A stretch of DNA of 33,130 nt, taken from NCBI RefSeq assembly GCF_002284575.1, contig NZ_NPKJ01000022.1:1-33130 (forward strand). The letters are read 5' to 3'. Each line of letters opens with the position of its first letter. Within the stretch, counting starts at the first letter, position 1. The notes beneath the pieces are model-generated. The model worked only from the letters and a program-made list of their open reading frames with translations. It was not told the DNA's origin and did no database searches. Source of the stretch: Mesorhizobium temperatum (GTDB taxonomy: Bacteria; Pseudomonadota; Alphaproteobacteria; Rhizobiales; Rhizobiaceae). Positions 9,031 through 16,158 of this stretch are shown one piece after another. The translations under genes were made by a program, and so were the position numbers.

Positions 9031-9200
9031 GGTTGAGTCTGGATTCGACGCAAGCAACGGGAGTACAGGACCCTTGCTCTCATAGCGGTGCAACCCTCCC
9101 GCCTAGGAACAGGTTCTTCGGCGATGACAAGCCCAGCAGCCGGGAGTATCGTTTGCGGCGCCGGGGGCTTCCGCGGGACCGCCCACGATGGAGCCAAGCC

Positions 9201-10154
9201 ATGAGGACTGTTCACGAACTCGATCCATCAAAAATCTTTATCAGCCGTCGCCAGTTTCTCGCCGCCACGTCGGTGCTGGCATCCGCGCCGCTCTGGTCGT
9301 GGCCGGCGTTTGCCGCGACGCCTTACAGATTCAGCCAAGGTGATTTCGAAATCCTCGTCGTCAGCGACGGCGAACTCACTTTGCCGGCCAGCCTGCTTGC
9401 GCCGGACGCCCCGCCCGAGGAGTTGAAGGCGCTTCTCGAGACCACTGGGCAGGGTCCGGAACAGGTGACCGCCGCCACCAACCCCACCGTGATCCGCGCT
9501 GGCGACGACATCATCCTCATCGACAATGGATCGGGCAACAAGTTCCAGCCGACTGCCGGCAAGCTCGTGGAGAACCTGAAGGCGGCCGGCATTGAGCCCG
9601 AGAGCGTGACCAAGCTGGTTTTCAGCCATGCCCATCCCGATCACATTTGGGGCACGCTGAAGGACGATGGCATACTCACCTTCCCGAATGCGACGTATTA
9701 CGTCAATTCGGCGGAATGGGACTTCTGGATGGACCCGGACATCTTGACCAAGATGCCTCAGGAATTCCACGAATTCGCCCGCGGCGCGCAGCGCGACCTC
9801 GCCGCCGTCAAAGAGCGGGCGGTGATGATGAAGCCGGGTGACGACATCGTAACCGGCATCAAGGTGCTCGACACCGCCGGCCACACGCCCGGCCACATCT
9901 CGCTCGAGGTCGCCGGCGAGGACGGCCTGATCATCGTCGCTGACGCGATCACCCATCAGACGGTTTTCTTCGCCCATCCAGAGTGGCGGTCCGGCGTCGA
10001 TGCCATTCACGATTTGGCTGCCCAGAACAAGAAGGCCCTGCTGGAGCGCGCTGCGACCGACAAAACGCGCCTGCTCGGGTTCCACTGGATCTATCCAGGT
10101 GTCGGCTACGCCGAACGCAAGGACGACGCCTATCGCTTCGTCGCGGTGACTTGA
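9201..10154 (+). CDS. Tat-exported metallo-beta-lactamase-fold hydrolase
   Basis: Predicted periplasmic metallo-hydrolase of 317 aa. The N-terminus has a twin-arginine signal (SRRQFLAA at residues 15-22), a hydrophobic stretch and a likely cleavage after AFA near residue 38. The zinc-binding signature is SHAHPDHIWG, giving His143, His145, Asp147 and His148. Further ligands are the His in TAGHTPGHISLEV and the Asp in VADAITH, and GFHWIYPGVG supplies the late His common in the lactonase-like branch. Substrate cannot be assigned: lactones, thioesters and other esters are all possible. ATG 9201 is supported by GGAG 7 bases upstream and by the signal peptide beginning there. It diverges from the fadI operon across about 290 bp that also holds the fadI promoter candidate. 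Confidence 0.88.
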   Translation: MRTVHELDPSKIFISRRQFLAATSVLASAPLWSWPAFAATPYRFSQGDFEILVVSDGELTLPASLLAPDAPPEELKALLETTGQGPEQVTAATNPTVIRAGDDIILIDNGSGNKFQPTAGKLVENLKAAGIEPESVTKLVFSHAHPDHIWGTLKDDGILTFPNATYYVNSAEWDFWMDPDILTKMPQEFHEFARGAQRDLAAVKERAVMMKPGDDIVTGIKVLDTAGHTPGHISLEVAGEDGLIIVADAITHQTVFFAHPEWRSGVDAIHDLAAQNKKALLERAATDKTRLLGFHWIYPGVGYAERKDDAYRFVAVT

Positions 10155-10282
10155 GCAAGTACCCCGGTGATGTCGGCTTGAGGTTCCGGCGGCTCGCAAG
10201 CCTCCACCCGCGGCTCGTCCGTGTCAACGGCATGAGCGCGCCTGTCGTTTGGCAGCCAATACACGACGCGCAAGCGCCGGTC

Positions 10283-10669
10283 CTATCCTTTCCACATCGT
10301 TGAACGGAGAAGAGCCTGTATATGCTCTGCCAAGTCGAGCTCACCGCGCGCCTCGATCTTCAGAAGATATCGGGCCTTGGCCCTGCGATCACCTTCCCTG
10401 ACCGCAGGATAGGCGCATACAGCCAGCAGCGCCCTTTCCTCAGCCCGGCTGGCTCTGTCGTGGTCACGGTTACTGCCGTCCATTTCGTGGATTGTCTTAC
10501 CGAACGCCGCGTACGTTGCCTTGTGCGCCTTGATCAGCGCACGCAGATCGCGGGACGGTTCCCGGTCCCGGCGTCGCGGCTCTGTGGCGAGAGCCGATGC
10601 CGCAACCGTCGACGCAATAACGGCGCTGCTGGCGTTGAGAAGCAAGGCGCGGCGATTGATCCTGGACAT
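10283..10669 (-). CDS. Small exported protein of unknown function
   Basis: A 128-aa protein starting MSRINRRALLLNASSAVIAS, a basic n-region with paired arginines and a hydrophobic core ending ASALA, so it is probably a Sec or Tat signal peptide cut near residue 29. The mature part is highly charged and helical-looking, rich in Arg, Glu and Ala, with one Cys near residue 88 and no motif I recognise. ATG 10669 has GAGGAG about 8 bases upstream, a good ribosome binding site, which argues for a real gene. It converges on the MBL-fold gene with about 130 bp between them and no clear terminator. Confidence 0.65.
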   Translation of the reverse strand: MSRINRRALLLNASSAVIASTVAASALATEPRRRDREPSRDLRALIKAHKATYAAFGKTIHEMDGSNRDHDRASRAEERALLAVCAYPAVREGDRRAKARYLLKIEARGELDLAEHIQALLRSTMWKG

Positions 10670-10715
10670 GGTGAACTCTCCTCTTCACTTCATGGCAGGC
10701 TGCCAGATCGGTGTC

Positions 10716-10898
10716 TCACCGTAGCACGACTGTCGGCGCATTCATGTCAGGATGGATCGCACCGTTGGCCGCGTTGCAGCCAGGGCACGGCTGGCCCGAC
10801 CGCGCGGATCGGCACCTCGCGAAACTTTTCGATCGATTATTTCCCCTCGGCATCGCCACCGACGAAGGATCGCCATTCTGGCCGTTGTCCGTGGTCAT
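10716..10898 (-). CDS. Possible 60-aa hypothetical protein
   Basis: Open frame of 60 codons starting MTTDNGQNGDPSSVAM, with GGAG 8 bases before the ATG. It lies just downstream of the decayed DUF3560-type gene on the same strand. It has a CPGC motif (CxxC) near residue 39. No homology is recognised. It may be a surviving member of a former plasmid-type operon or simply noise. Confidence 0.25.
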   Translation of the reverse strand: MTTDNGQNGDPSSVAMPRGNNRSKSFARCRSARSGQPCPGCNAANGAIHPDMNAPTVVLR

Positions 10899-10937
10899 GG
10901 TGATTGCTCCGACTTCGCTTGGATCATGGGGCGCCGC

Positions 10938-11313
10938 TCACGCGGCGCCCTCGGCGGTGATGGCTTTCATCACCCGTTCGGCCGCCCATCGTCCGGCCTC
11001 ATTAAGATGGCGCCGCCAAGCGCCTTTCGACGGCGACCATCGAAAGCCATTGGCTTTCATCGCCCGCCTTGTCGCCTCGTCGGGCTTGGCCGGGAAGATC
11101 ATCTGAATGCGCGCCATTCCGACGTTTTCGATGGATCTCGACGGCTCCGATTCCGGTCGTTGACGGTCTGACTTTCGTTCCCCGCTCCTGCATCCTCGCC
11201 AGTGATTTCAATCGCGATTGCAGGCGGCGTATCTCGGCCCGGTTGCCCGACGTGTCAAAATCGCGTTTCCATGCGCAGCCTGTCAGTCCGAGGCCGACGT
11301 GTGAGGCAAACTC
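10938..11313 (-). pseudogene. Remnant of a DUF3560-type plasmid protein C-terminus, truncated and frameshifted
   Basis: On the minus strand one frame reads KRDFDTSGNRAEIRRLQSRL and on to GIGAVEI. After a one-base shift near 11130 a second frame reads ENVGMARIQMIFPAKPDEAT, then GFRWSPSKGAWRRHL, and ends at a TGA at 10938-10940. Together these match the C-terminal end of large proteins carried on conjugative plasmids and often labelled DUF3560; the GFRWSPS-GAW-R-L signature is what I recognise. A stop codon at 11316-11314 cuts the frame upstream and nothing of the N-terminal domain remains. It is therefore a degraded fragment, and a trace of former plasmid or mobile-element DNA. The family assignment is from memory of the motif and is moderately sure; the broken state is clear. 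Confidence 0.55.
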
Positions 11314-11406
11314 CTAACATTGCCAATTGCGGCCTTGTCGGCGCGTCGCAGCGCAATAATCTTTTGTTAGGGCGTGGGCGCTTCGACCTATCGAAAGGAG
11401 CCGACC

Positions 11407-11838
11407 ATGAAACACCAAACACTCGACCAACTGCAGACAATTGCAAAAGTTGAGCCCTCGGCGACATACCCGACCATGTCTCGGACGCAGCGGATCGAGC
11501 GTTGGGCAAAGCTTCTCGAACAAAATCCACGGCGTTGCCTCGGAGCGCTTTCAGGCACCGAATATCTCAGTCCTGAAGCTCGTGCCGTAGCGCGTGGCGC
11601 GGGGTCGCCGATCACCGTTGCCTATGAGGATCCGGTGCTGCGCGCCATGGGTCTGAAAGATGATACTTACGGTGAGGCAAAGCGCTTCTTCGAGCTAAGT
11701 GACTGGCAGTTGCACAACATCGTCTGTCACTGCCACGTTGGTGCTACGATGCAAGCGCGATGGGCTGCCGCCAGAGTCCGCCGGACTATTACCGGGAACA
11801 GACTTCTGGCTTGGCTGAGGGCAAGGTTTGTGCATTGA
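11407..11838 (+). CDS. Conserved-looking hypothetical protein, 143 aa
   Basis: Starts MKHQTLDQLQTIAKVEPSAT with a strong AAAGGAG (11394-11400) 6 bases upstream. The protein is soluble, mixed helical, with the segment RIERWAKLLEQNPRRCLGAL, a CHCHVGATMQARWAA stretch (Cys and His alternating) near residue 110, and an Arg-rich C-terminus. The CHCH cluster could bind a metal, but no known domain is recognised. It is intact between two pseudogenes. Its function is unknown. Confidence 0.65.
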   Translation: MKHQTLDQLQTIAKVEPSATYPTMSRTQRIERWAKLLEQNPRRCLGALSGTEYLSPEARAVARGAGSPITVAYEDPVLRAMGLKDDTYGEAKRFFELSDWQLHNIVCHCHVGATMQARWAAARVRRTITGNRLLAWLRARFVH

Positions 11839-11869
11839 GGCCAGCCCAGAACGGTGACGACAAGTCTTG

Positions 11870-12092
11870 ATCGTTCTCGTTAGCGGCTGGCCGCCAAATG
11901 CTGATGGCATCGCCGGCAACGCAGTGGATGGTGGAGCCGATGCCGTGCTTTCAGAGCGGCCGGGTGAAGACCTCATGCTCGCCCGGTCGGGGGCCCCTTG
12001 TCGGCGAGCACATAGAGAAGCAATCCGAGCGGACCCGTGCGGAGGGTGACCAGGGTGAAGCCCCATTTCAAGTGAACACGGCCCGCGCTCAT
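11870..12092 (-). pseudogene. Remnant of a DUF4396 membrane protein
   Basis: On the minus strand, from an ATG at 12092, the frame reads KWGFTLVTLRTGPLGLLLYV then LADKGPP and hits a stop. A shift at the G/C run near 11989-11997 restores PGEHEVFTRPL, an in-frame TGA at 11953-11951 (where the family has a Trp codon), then KHGIGSTIHCVAGDA. The order TLxTGPLGLxLYVLADK, PGEHExFxRPLWK, GSTIHCVAGDA is that of DUF4396 membrane proteins as I remember them. The rest of the gene is missing. With one frameshift, one nonsense codon and a truncation it is not functional. The identification rests on these short conserved segments. Confidence 0.55.
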
Positions 12093-12127
12093 ACGATCTA
12101 TACCACCTCATGTGCATCGTTCTCGGA

Positions 12128-12152
12128 GGAACAATAGCCGGTTGTGGTTGTT
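12128..12152 (+). promoter_or_regulatory. EcfG-like promoter upstream of YbhB-type gene 1
   Basis: GGAAC (12128-12132), 16 bases, TGTT (12149-12152). It would give a leader of about 70 nt before the start at 12231. Confidence 0.42.
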
Positions 12153-12230
12153 GGGATCGTCTGACGGAAAAAGGCCGCTACGGGCGCGCCCAAAGCCTCT
12201 ATTTCGACGAGTCTAGCAAGGAAGAAAGTG

Positions 12231-12692
12231 ATGGCGTTCACTTTGACCAGTCCCGCCTTTCAGAACGGCCAGCCCATTCCGGATCGTCATGCCCGGCGCG
12301 GCGATAATCTCTCCCCGTTTCTGGAATGGAACGATCCGCCACCGGGCACTCAGAGCTACGTGCTCGTCATGGAAGATACGGATGCAGCGTCACAGGCGTC
12401 CCGGCATTGGGTCGTCTACGACATCGGCGGCGACCGGCGTCATTTGGCCGAAGGGCGGAGTTCCAAAGCGCGAACCGAAGACCTGCCTCACGGCTTCAAT
12501 GATTTCGGCAATCTTCACTATGATGGACCCGACCAGCATCCCGGCGACAAACCACACACCTACCGCTTCAGGCTCGCGGCCCTTGGCATTGCCAAACTTC
12601 CCATCGGTTCGGAACCCGATGCCCTGGTAGTATGGCAGGCTGCCCGTGAAAACATGCTGGGTGAGGCGGAATTAATCGGCACTTACGGATGA
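12231..12692 (+). CDS. YbhB/YbcL family (PEBP, Raf-kinase-inhibitor-like) protein, copy 1
   Basis: A 153-aa phosphatidylethanolamine-binding-protein fold protein, probably cytoplasmic as no signal peptide is present. Family marks are an N-terminal TLTSPAFQNGQPIP, GDNLSPFLEW, RHWVVYDI and the FGNLHYDGPDQHPG/HTYRFRLAAL region. Compared with the second copy in this window, the ligand-pocket motif DPDAP has become DTDAA and HHY has become HTY. The pocket is therefore probably altered. The ATG at 12231 follows AAGGAAG, and a GTG sits directly in front of it. The biological role of bacterial PEBP proteins is poorly known. The possible stress promoter upstream suggests a stress role. Confidence 0.9.
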   Translation: MAFTLTSPAFQNGQPIPDRHARRGDNLSPFLEWNDPPPGTQSYVLVMEDTDAASQASRHWVVYDIGGDRRHLAEGRSSKARTEDLPHGFNDFGNLHYDGPDQHPGDKPHTYRFRLAALGIAKLPIGSEPDALVVWQAARENMLGEAELIGTYG

Positions 12693-12693
12693 A

Positions 12694-12903
12694 CTAGCGC
12701 CAAGCAGGTTCATTCTTCTGCTCGTAATGGCTGAATGCGGTCCGCAGGCCGTTGAGAACCTCAGCGGCGGTTTCGAACATCGCCTTCAACTGGGGTTCGT
12801 CCACCTTCTCGACATCTTCGCGGAGGTGGTCAATGGTTTCCTGCAAGCGGGCTTTCATTTTCGTGGTGTGATGACGCGGGTCACAATCTGCTTCGCTGGT
12901 CAT
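12694..12903 (-). CDS. Small helical hypothetical protein, 69 aa
   Basis: Begins MTSEADCDPRHHTTKMKARL and continues with heptad-like helices (ETIDHLREDVEKV, LKAMFETAAEVLNGL), so a helical bundle or coiled coil is likely. It has ACAGGAG 8 bases before the ATG at 12903. It looks like a conserved small rhizobial stress-type protein, but no domain name can be given. It converges tail to tail on the PEBP gene with only one base between the stops. Confidence 0.65.
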   Translation of the reverse strand: MTSEADCDPRHHTTKMKARLQETIDHLREDVEKVDEPQLKAMFETAAEVLNGLRTAFSHYEQKNEPAWR

Positions 12904-12958
12904 AATGCAATCTCCTGTTGTTAGCTGCCCGTCGGCGCCACGCGCCGATCGCCGACTG

Positions 12959-12984
12959 AACGGCTTGCCCGCAGAATTGGTTCA
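12959..12984 (-). promoter_or_regulatory. Possible EcfG-like promoter for the 69-aa gene
   Basis: Minus-strand TGAAC (12984-12980), 17 bases, CGTT (12962-12959). It has one mismatch in the -35 element and lies about 56 bases before the ATG at 12903. The -35 half-site is also part of a small inverted repeat, GTTCA (12980-12984) / TGAAC (12989-12993). Confidence 0.28.
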
Positions 12985-12989
12985 CTTTT

Positions 12990-13027
12990 GAACTTTGAGC
13001 ATTCCGGGGAACTTTGATCACTCCGGG
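12990..13027. repeat. Tandem 19-bp direct repeat, two copies
   Basis: Copy 1 is 12990-13008 (GAACTTTGAGCATTCCGGG) and copy 2 is 13009-13027 (GAACTTTGATCACTCCGGG). They differ at two positions and abut exactly. The array ends one base before the stop codon of the downstream minus-strand oxidoreductase gene. Confidence 0.75.
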
Positions 13028-13028
13028 C

Positions 13029-13955
13029 TCAGGTGGCCACCTGAAGCACGATCTTGCCGCGTGTATGCTCCCTCTCTAGCCGTTCCTCGGCCTTGGCGAC
13101 CTCCTCCAGAGGATAAGTTGCCTGCACGAATGGAGTTACCTTGCCGGCGTCGATAAGGCGGCTGATCCTCGCAAGCTGCGCCGCATTTGGCTCAGCCAGA
13201 TAGGAAACGCCACGCGCCTGATGCAGACGTGCCTGTTCGGCTGAGGGCTCAGAAACGGTGGAAACAAGTGTCCCGCCGGGCTTCAGCACACTCCAGGAGC
13301 GGTCCTGTGTGTCGCCTGCGACCAGATCGAAAACCATATCGATGTCTTCGACCTCATCCTCGAAGCGCTGGTTCTTGTAGTCGACGGCCTGGTCGGCGCC
13401 AAGCTCGCGGACGAAATCGAAATCTTCGGCAGCAACGGTCGTCACGACAAATGCGCCGGCAGCCTTGGCAAACTGAATCGCCAGATGTCCGACGCCGCCG
13501 GCGCCGCCATGGATGAGAACCCGCTGCCCGGATTTGAGGTCACCATGGTCGAAAAGGCCCTGCCATGCTGCAATCCCTGCAAGCGGAACGGCGGCGGCTT
13601 CCACATGGCTTAGACGTTCCGGTTTTGCTGCCGCTTCCGTCGCCTTGACGACGACGTATTCGGCATTGCCGCCCCGGCCATGACCAAGCATGGCAAACAT
13701 CGGATCGCCCTGCTTCAACGTATGAGCCCGCGTGCCGCACAGCTCCACCACGCCGGACACGTCGCGGCCGAGCGTAACGGGCAAATCCCCGCCCGCCGAA
13801 CCCTCGCGGGTCTTGTAGTCGACAGGATTGACGCTTGCTGCGCAGACCTTGAGCGTGACCTCGTCGTCAAGGGGCTGAGGCATGGGGACCTCGTCCAGCG
13901 ACAGAACCTCTGGCCCGCCAAAACTATGAATACGGACTGCTTTCATGGTCGCCAT
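13029..13955 (-). CDS. NAD(P)H-dependent quinone-oxidoreductase-like enzyme (zinc-less MDR family)
   Basis: Medium-chain dehydrogenase/reductase of 308 aa. The GroES-like N-terminal domain starts MKAVRIHSFGGPEVL and contains SVNPVDYKTREG. The Rossmann domain has LIHGGAGGVGHLAIQFAK, the AxxGxxG-type nucleotide motif of quinone oxidoreductases. The structural and catalytic zinc cysteines of alcohol dehydrogenases are absent, which favours an NADPH-dependent quinone or enal reductase. GAGGAG precedes the start. The exact substrate is unknown. Its promoter region is shared with the divergent 68-aa/degP unit, and each side has a stress-promoter-like motif. Confidence 0.9.
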   Translation of the reverse strand: MATMKAVRIHSFGGPEVLSLDEVPMPQPLDDEVTLKVCAASVNPVDYKTREGSAGGDLPVTLGRDVSGVVELCGTRAHTLKQGDPMFAMLGHGRGGNAEYVVVKATEAAAKPERLSHVEAAAVPLAGIAAWQGLFDHGDLKSGQRVLIHGGAGGVGHLAIQFAKAAGAFVVTTVAAEDFDFVRELGADQAVDYKNQRFEDEVEDIDMVFDLVAGDTQDRSWSVLKPGGTLVSTVSEPSAEQARLHQARGVSYLAEPNAAQLARISRLIDAGKVTPFVQATYPLEEVAKAEERLEREHTRGKIVLQVAT

Positions 13956-14112
13956 GGGTCTCCTCCTCGTTTCGGGGTCCAGCGCAGGTCCGGAAACAGG
14001 ACGAGCATCGGGTGAATGGGATACCCGGCGATCCTGGCAGTCGAGCGCGGATTTTCACCAAGCACTGGGACATCATCTTCCACTCAATCCGCTTTCAAAT
14101 CCTTGCCCACCT

Positions 14113-14137
14113 AACCGGATTGCGGGCTGGAAGTTCC
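14113..14137 (-). promoter_or_regulatory. EcfG-like promoter for the MDR oxidoreductase
   Basis: Minus-strand GGAAC (14137-14133), 16 bases, GGTT (14116-14113). The leader to the ATG at 13955 would be about 150 nt, rather long. Confidence 0.35.
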
Positions 14138-14148
14138 AATGAACTTCC
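14129..14148. repeat. Inverted repeat overlapping promoter candidate
   Basis: GGAAGTTC (14129-14136), CAAT, GAACTTCC (14141-14148): perfect 8-bp arms. It covers the -35 element of the minus-strand promoter candidate, so it could be a protein-binding site, or two overlapping GGAAC-like half-sites by chance. Confidence 0.4.
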
Positions 14149-14241
14149 GGGGTCGGTCGTGGCGTTCAAAGACCGTTCTCTCGGGCTCTACGAGAGACCT
14201 TGCGCAGAGATCATCCTGTGACATTCCCGCAATCTCGTCAG

Positions 14242-14266
14242 GGAACTTTTCTGGAGGGACATGGTT
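14242..14266 (+). promoter_or_regulatory. EcfG-like promoter for the 68-aa gene and degP-like gene
   Basis: GGAAC (14242-14246), 16 bases, GGTT (14263-14266), with a predicted leader of about 45 nt before the ATG at 14320. Confidence 0.42.
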
Positions 14267-14319
14267 GGAGTGTGCGGCCGAAAGAATCCGGGCCCGTAGC
14301 CCTGCCAAGGAGGTTTGCC

Positions 14320-14526
14320 ATGAGGCTTCGCGAGTTGATGGACCAAGTGAAGAACCTGCCACCGGATACTCTGGTCTGTGCCGCCGAGATCGACGAGGCC
14401 TTTGGGGCCAACATTGCTGGCATAGAAACAATAGACAGTGCCCGGATCGAAAGCCGCAAACCGGATGGCACCGAAGCTGTCGAGCTCGCCAACGGAAACG
14501 ACAAGGTTGTCGTAATCCGCTGGTGA
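14320..14526 (+). CDS. Small hypothetical protein, 68 aa
   Basis: Starts MRLRELMDQVKNLPPDTLVC and ends in a beta-like stretch DKVVVIRW. A very strong AAGGAGG lies 7 bases before the ATG. The composition is acidic to neutral with no membrane segment or signal peptide. It sits 63 bp upstream of the HtrA-type protease gene on the same strand and shares the candidate stress promoter, so co-transcription is likely. No family is recognised. Confidence 0.65.
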   Translation: MRLRELMDQVKNLPPDTLVCAAEIDEAFGANIAGIETIDSARIESRKPDGTEAVELANGNDKVVVIRW

Positions 14527-14589
14527 ACCGCTGGCTCATGCTGGAACGGTCGTATGCTTGATCACTGAACGCTGAAGGAGTCGCAGACC

Positions 14590-15987
14590 ATGTCTCCGGT
14601 GTTGAACAAAAGACTCTGCGCCGGCCTGATCACCGGAATTCTGATGTTCTCGGTCGGCGGGCTCGCAGCCGAGGAAATCCCGAACGACTTCACGGCGATC
14701 GTGCGCGAGAAAATTCCGGCCGTGGTCGCAATAACCACCCGACAGATTATCCAAGGCCAGGCGACGTTGAACGACTTTCTTAGTCCTTTCGATAGCCGCG
14801 GCCCGGGACCGGTGCAACCGCAGGTGCGGGAGGCTCTTGGTTCCGGCTTTGTGATCAGTCCAGAGGGCTATATCGTCACCAACAACCATGTTGTTGCCGA
14901 CGCGACTGAGATCCACGTTGTTTTTTCGGACAAGGAAACTTCGCCCGCCCAGCTGGTTGGCCGCGATCCGGGAACCGACATCGCCGTGCTTAAGGTCGAT
15001 CCACGGCCCAATATGATGACGACCGCCTGGGGTGACTCCGATGCAGTACAACCCGGCGCATGGACGATCGCGATCGGCAGTCCGTTCGGGCTCGGTGGGA
15101 GCGTCACCGTCGGCGTGCTTTCGGCCCGTTCGCGCGACATTCAGGCCGGTCCCTACGACGATTTTCTCCAGACGGACGCCTCAATCAATCGGGGCAATTC
15201 CGGCGGTCCCCTGTTCAATGCGCGCGGCGAAGTCATCGGGGTCAATTCGGCCATCGTGTCTCCCTCAGGCGGCAGCATAGGAATTGGCTTTGCGATTCCA
15301 TCCCGCACCGCCCGGAGCATCGTCGACCAGTTGATCCGCACCGGCCGGATCGAGCGTGGCTTCATTGGGGTGCGCCTCCAGGAGGTCACTCCGTCGATTG
15401 CCGAGGCGCTTGGAGTAACTGGCAGCAATGGAGCGCTGGTCGCTTCGGTCGAACCTGGTAGTCCGGCGGAGAAGGCGGGCATACAGGCGGGAGACGTGAT
15501 TACGCGTTTTAACGGCAAGGACATCCGGACCGTCCACGATCTGACGCTCGCGGTTGCGAGCCAAAAGCCGGGGACGAAGACGACGCTCACAAGGAACCGC
15601 GGGGGCAACCAACAGGAAATAGCTCTGACCGTCGGTCAGCGCGACGATGAGGAGGTACAAAGTGGCGCCGTTCCAAAGCAGGAAACGGCGGATGCGCGTC
15701 TTGGATTGTCGCTCAGCCCGATCCCCGACGAGGCGCGCCAGCAGCTCGGACTCCAGCCGGGCACCACCGGGGTGTTCGTGCAAGAAGTGGCGCCGGACGG
15801 CCTCGCCGGCCAAAACGGCCTCCGGCCTGGGGACGTGATCGTCTCGGCCAACAACCGGAATGTGACACAGCCATCGGACGTCCAAGAGGAGTGGGCGAAA
15901 TCCCGCCAACAGAACAAGCCCATCCTGTTCCGCATCGACAGACAAGGGGAGTCGCTTTTCGTTGCCGTGGCCATGCCCAAATCTTGA
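14590..15987 (+). CDS. HtrA/DegP-type periplasmic serine protease
   Basis: Trypsin-like protease and chaperone of protein quality control, 465 aa. An N-terminal signal peptide (about residues 1-27, core LCAGLITGILMFSVGGLA) sends it to the periplasm. The catalytic triad is visible as His100 (VTNNHVV), Asp130 (GTDIAVLK) and Ser204 (GNSGGPLF). Two PDZ domains follow, at roughly 255-345 (starting GFIGVRLQEV) and 370-460 (starting RLGLSLSPIPDEARQQLGL), which is the DegP/DegQ/MucD layout. AAGGAGT lies 9 bases before ATG 14590. Rhizobia carry several such paralogues, so a specific symbol is not given. The likely transcript begins with the 68-aa gene. Confidence 0.95.
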   Translation: MSPVLNKRLCAGLITGILMFSVGGLAAEEIPNDFTAIVREKIPAVVAITTRQIIQGQATLNDFLSPFDSRGPGPVQPQVREALGSGFVISPEGYIVTNNHVVADATEIHVVFSDKETSPAQLVGRDPGTDIAVLKVDPRPNMMTTAWGDSDAVQPGAWTIAIGSPFGLGGSVTVGVLSARSRDIQAGPYDDFLQTDASINRGNSGGPLFNARGEVIGVNSAIVSPSGGSIGIGFAIPSRTARSIVDQLIRTGRIERGFIGVRLQEVTPSIAEALGVTGSNGALVASVEPGSPAEKAGIQAGDVITRFNGKDIRTVHDLTLAVASQKPGTKTTLTRNRGGNQQEIALTVGQRDDEEVQSGAVPKQETADARLGLSLSPIPDEARQQLGLQPGTTGVFVQEVAPDGLAGQNGLRPGDVIVSANNRNVTQPSDVQEEWAKSRQQNKPILFRIDRQGESLFVAVAMPKS

Positions 15988-16006
15988 CGGGCCAAATCTT
16001 GACGGG
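15977..16006. repeat. Perfect tandem duplication of 15 bp across the protease stop codon
   Basis: CCAAATCTTGACGGG occurs at 15977-15991 and again immediately at 15992-16006. The first copy contains the TGA stop of the protease gene. It looks like a recent slippage duplication, and it leaves the protein unchanged. Confidence 0.85.
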
Positions 16007-16092
16007 AACACATTGAAGCGCAAGCTTGGCCGGATAGATCACATTCCTTCGCGAGAGATCGCCTCTTAGGCTGACAAACGGGGCTGGCAACG

Positions 16093-16117
16093 GGAACAAC
16101 AGCCGACCACGGTCGTT
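16093..16117 (+). promoter_or_regulatory. EcfG-like promoter for the DUF2267 / YbhB copy 2 unit
   Basis: GGAAC (16093-16097), 16 bases, CGTT (16114-16117): a full consensus match. The leader to ATG 16159 would be about 35 nt. Confidence 0.58.
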
Positions 16118-16158
16118 TCGTCTAATGAGTCATTCAAACTGTTGAAAAGGAGGCTTCG

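Larger units (their letters stand above)
13956..14319. other. Divergent intergenic region with promoter motifs on both strands
   Basis: No gene is supported in these 364 bp. The region contains a minus-strand promoter candidate (14113-14137), a perfect 8-bp inverted repeat (14129-14148) overlapping its -35 box, and a plus-strand promoter candidate (14242-14266). These are listed separately. Confidence 0.5.

Noticed and set aside
7543..9036. A 497-codon plus-strand open frame opposite the thiolase
   Set aside because: It is an antisense frame over a gene with all three thiolase catalytic residues, with no recognisable motif of its own.
11695..12117. A 140-codon minus-strand frame, MHMRWYRS...
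   Set aside because: The conserved DUF4396-like pieces lie in the other two frames, so this is an out-of-frame reading of a pseudogene.
14542..14572. GGAAC at about 14544 as a separate stress promoter for the protease
   Set aside because: No GTT occurs at the correct 16- or 17-base spacing, so transcription from the promoter before the 68-aa gene is more likely.
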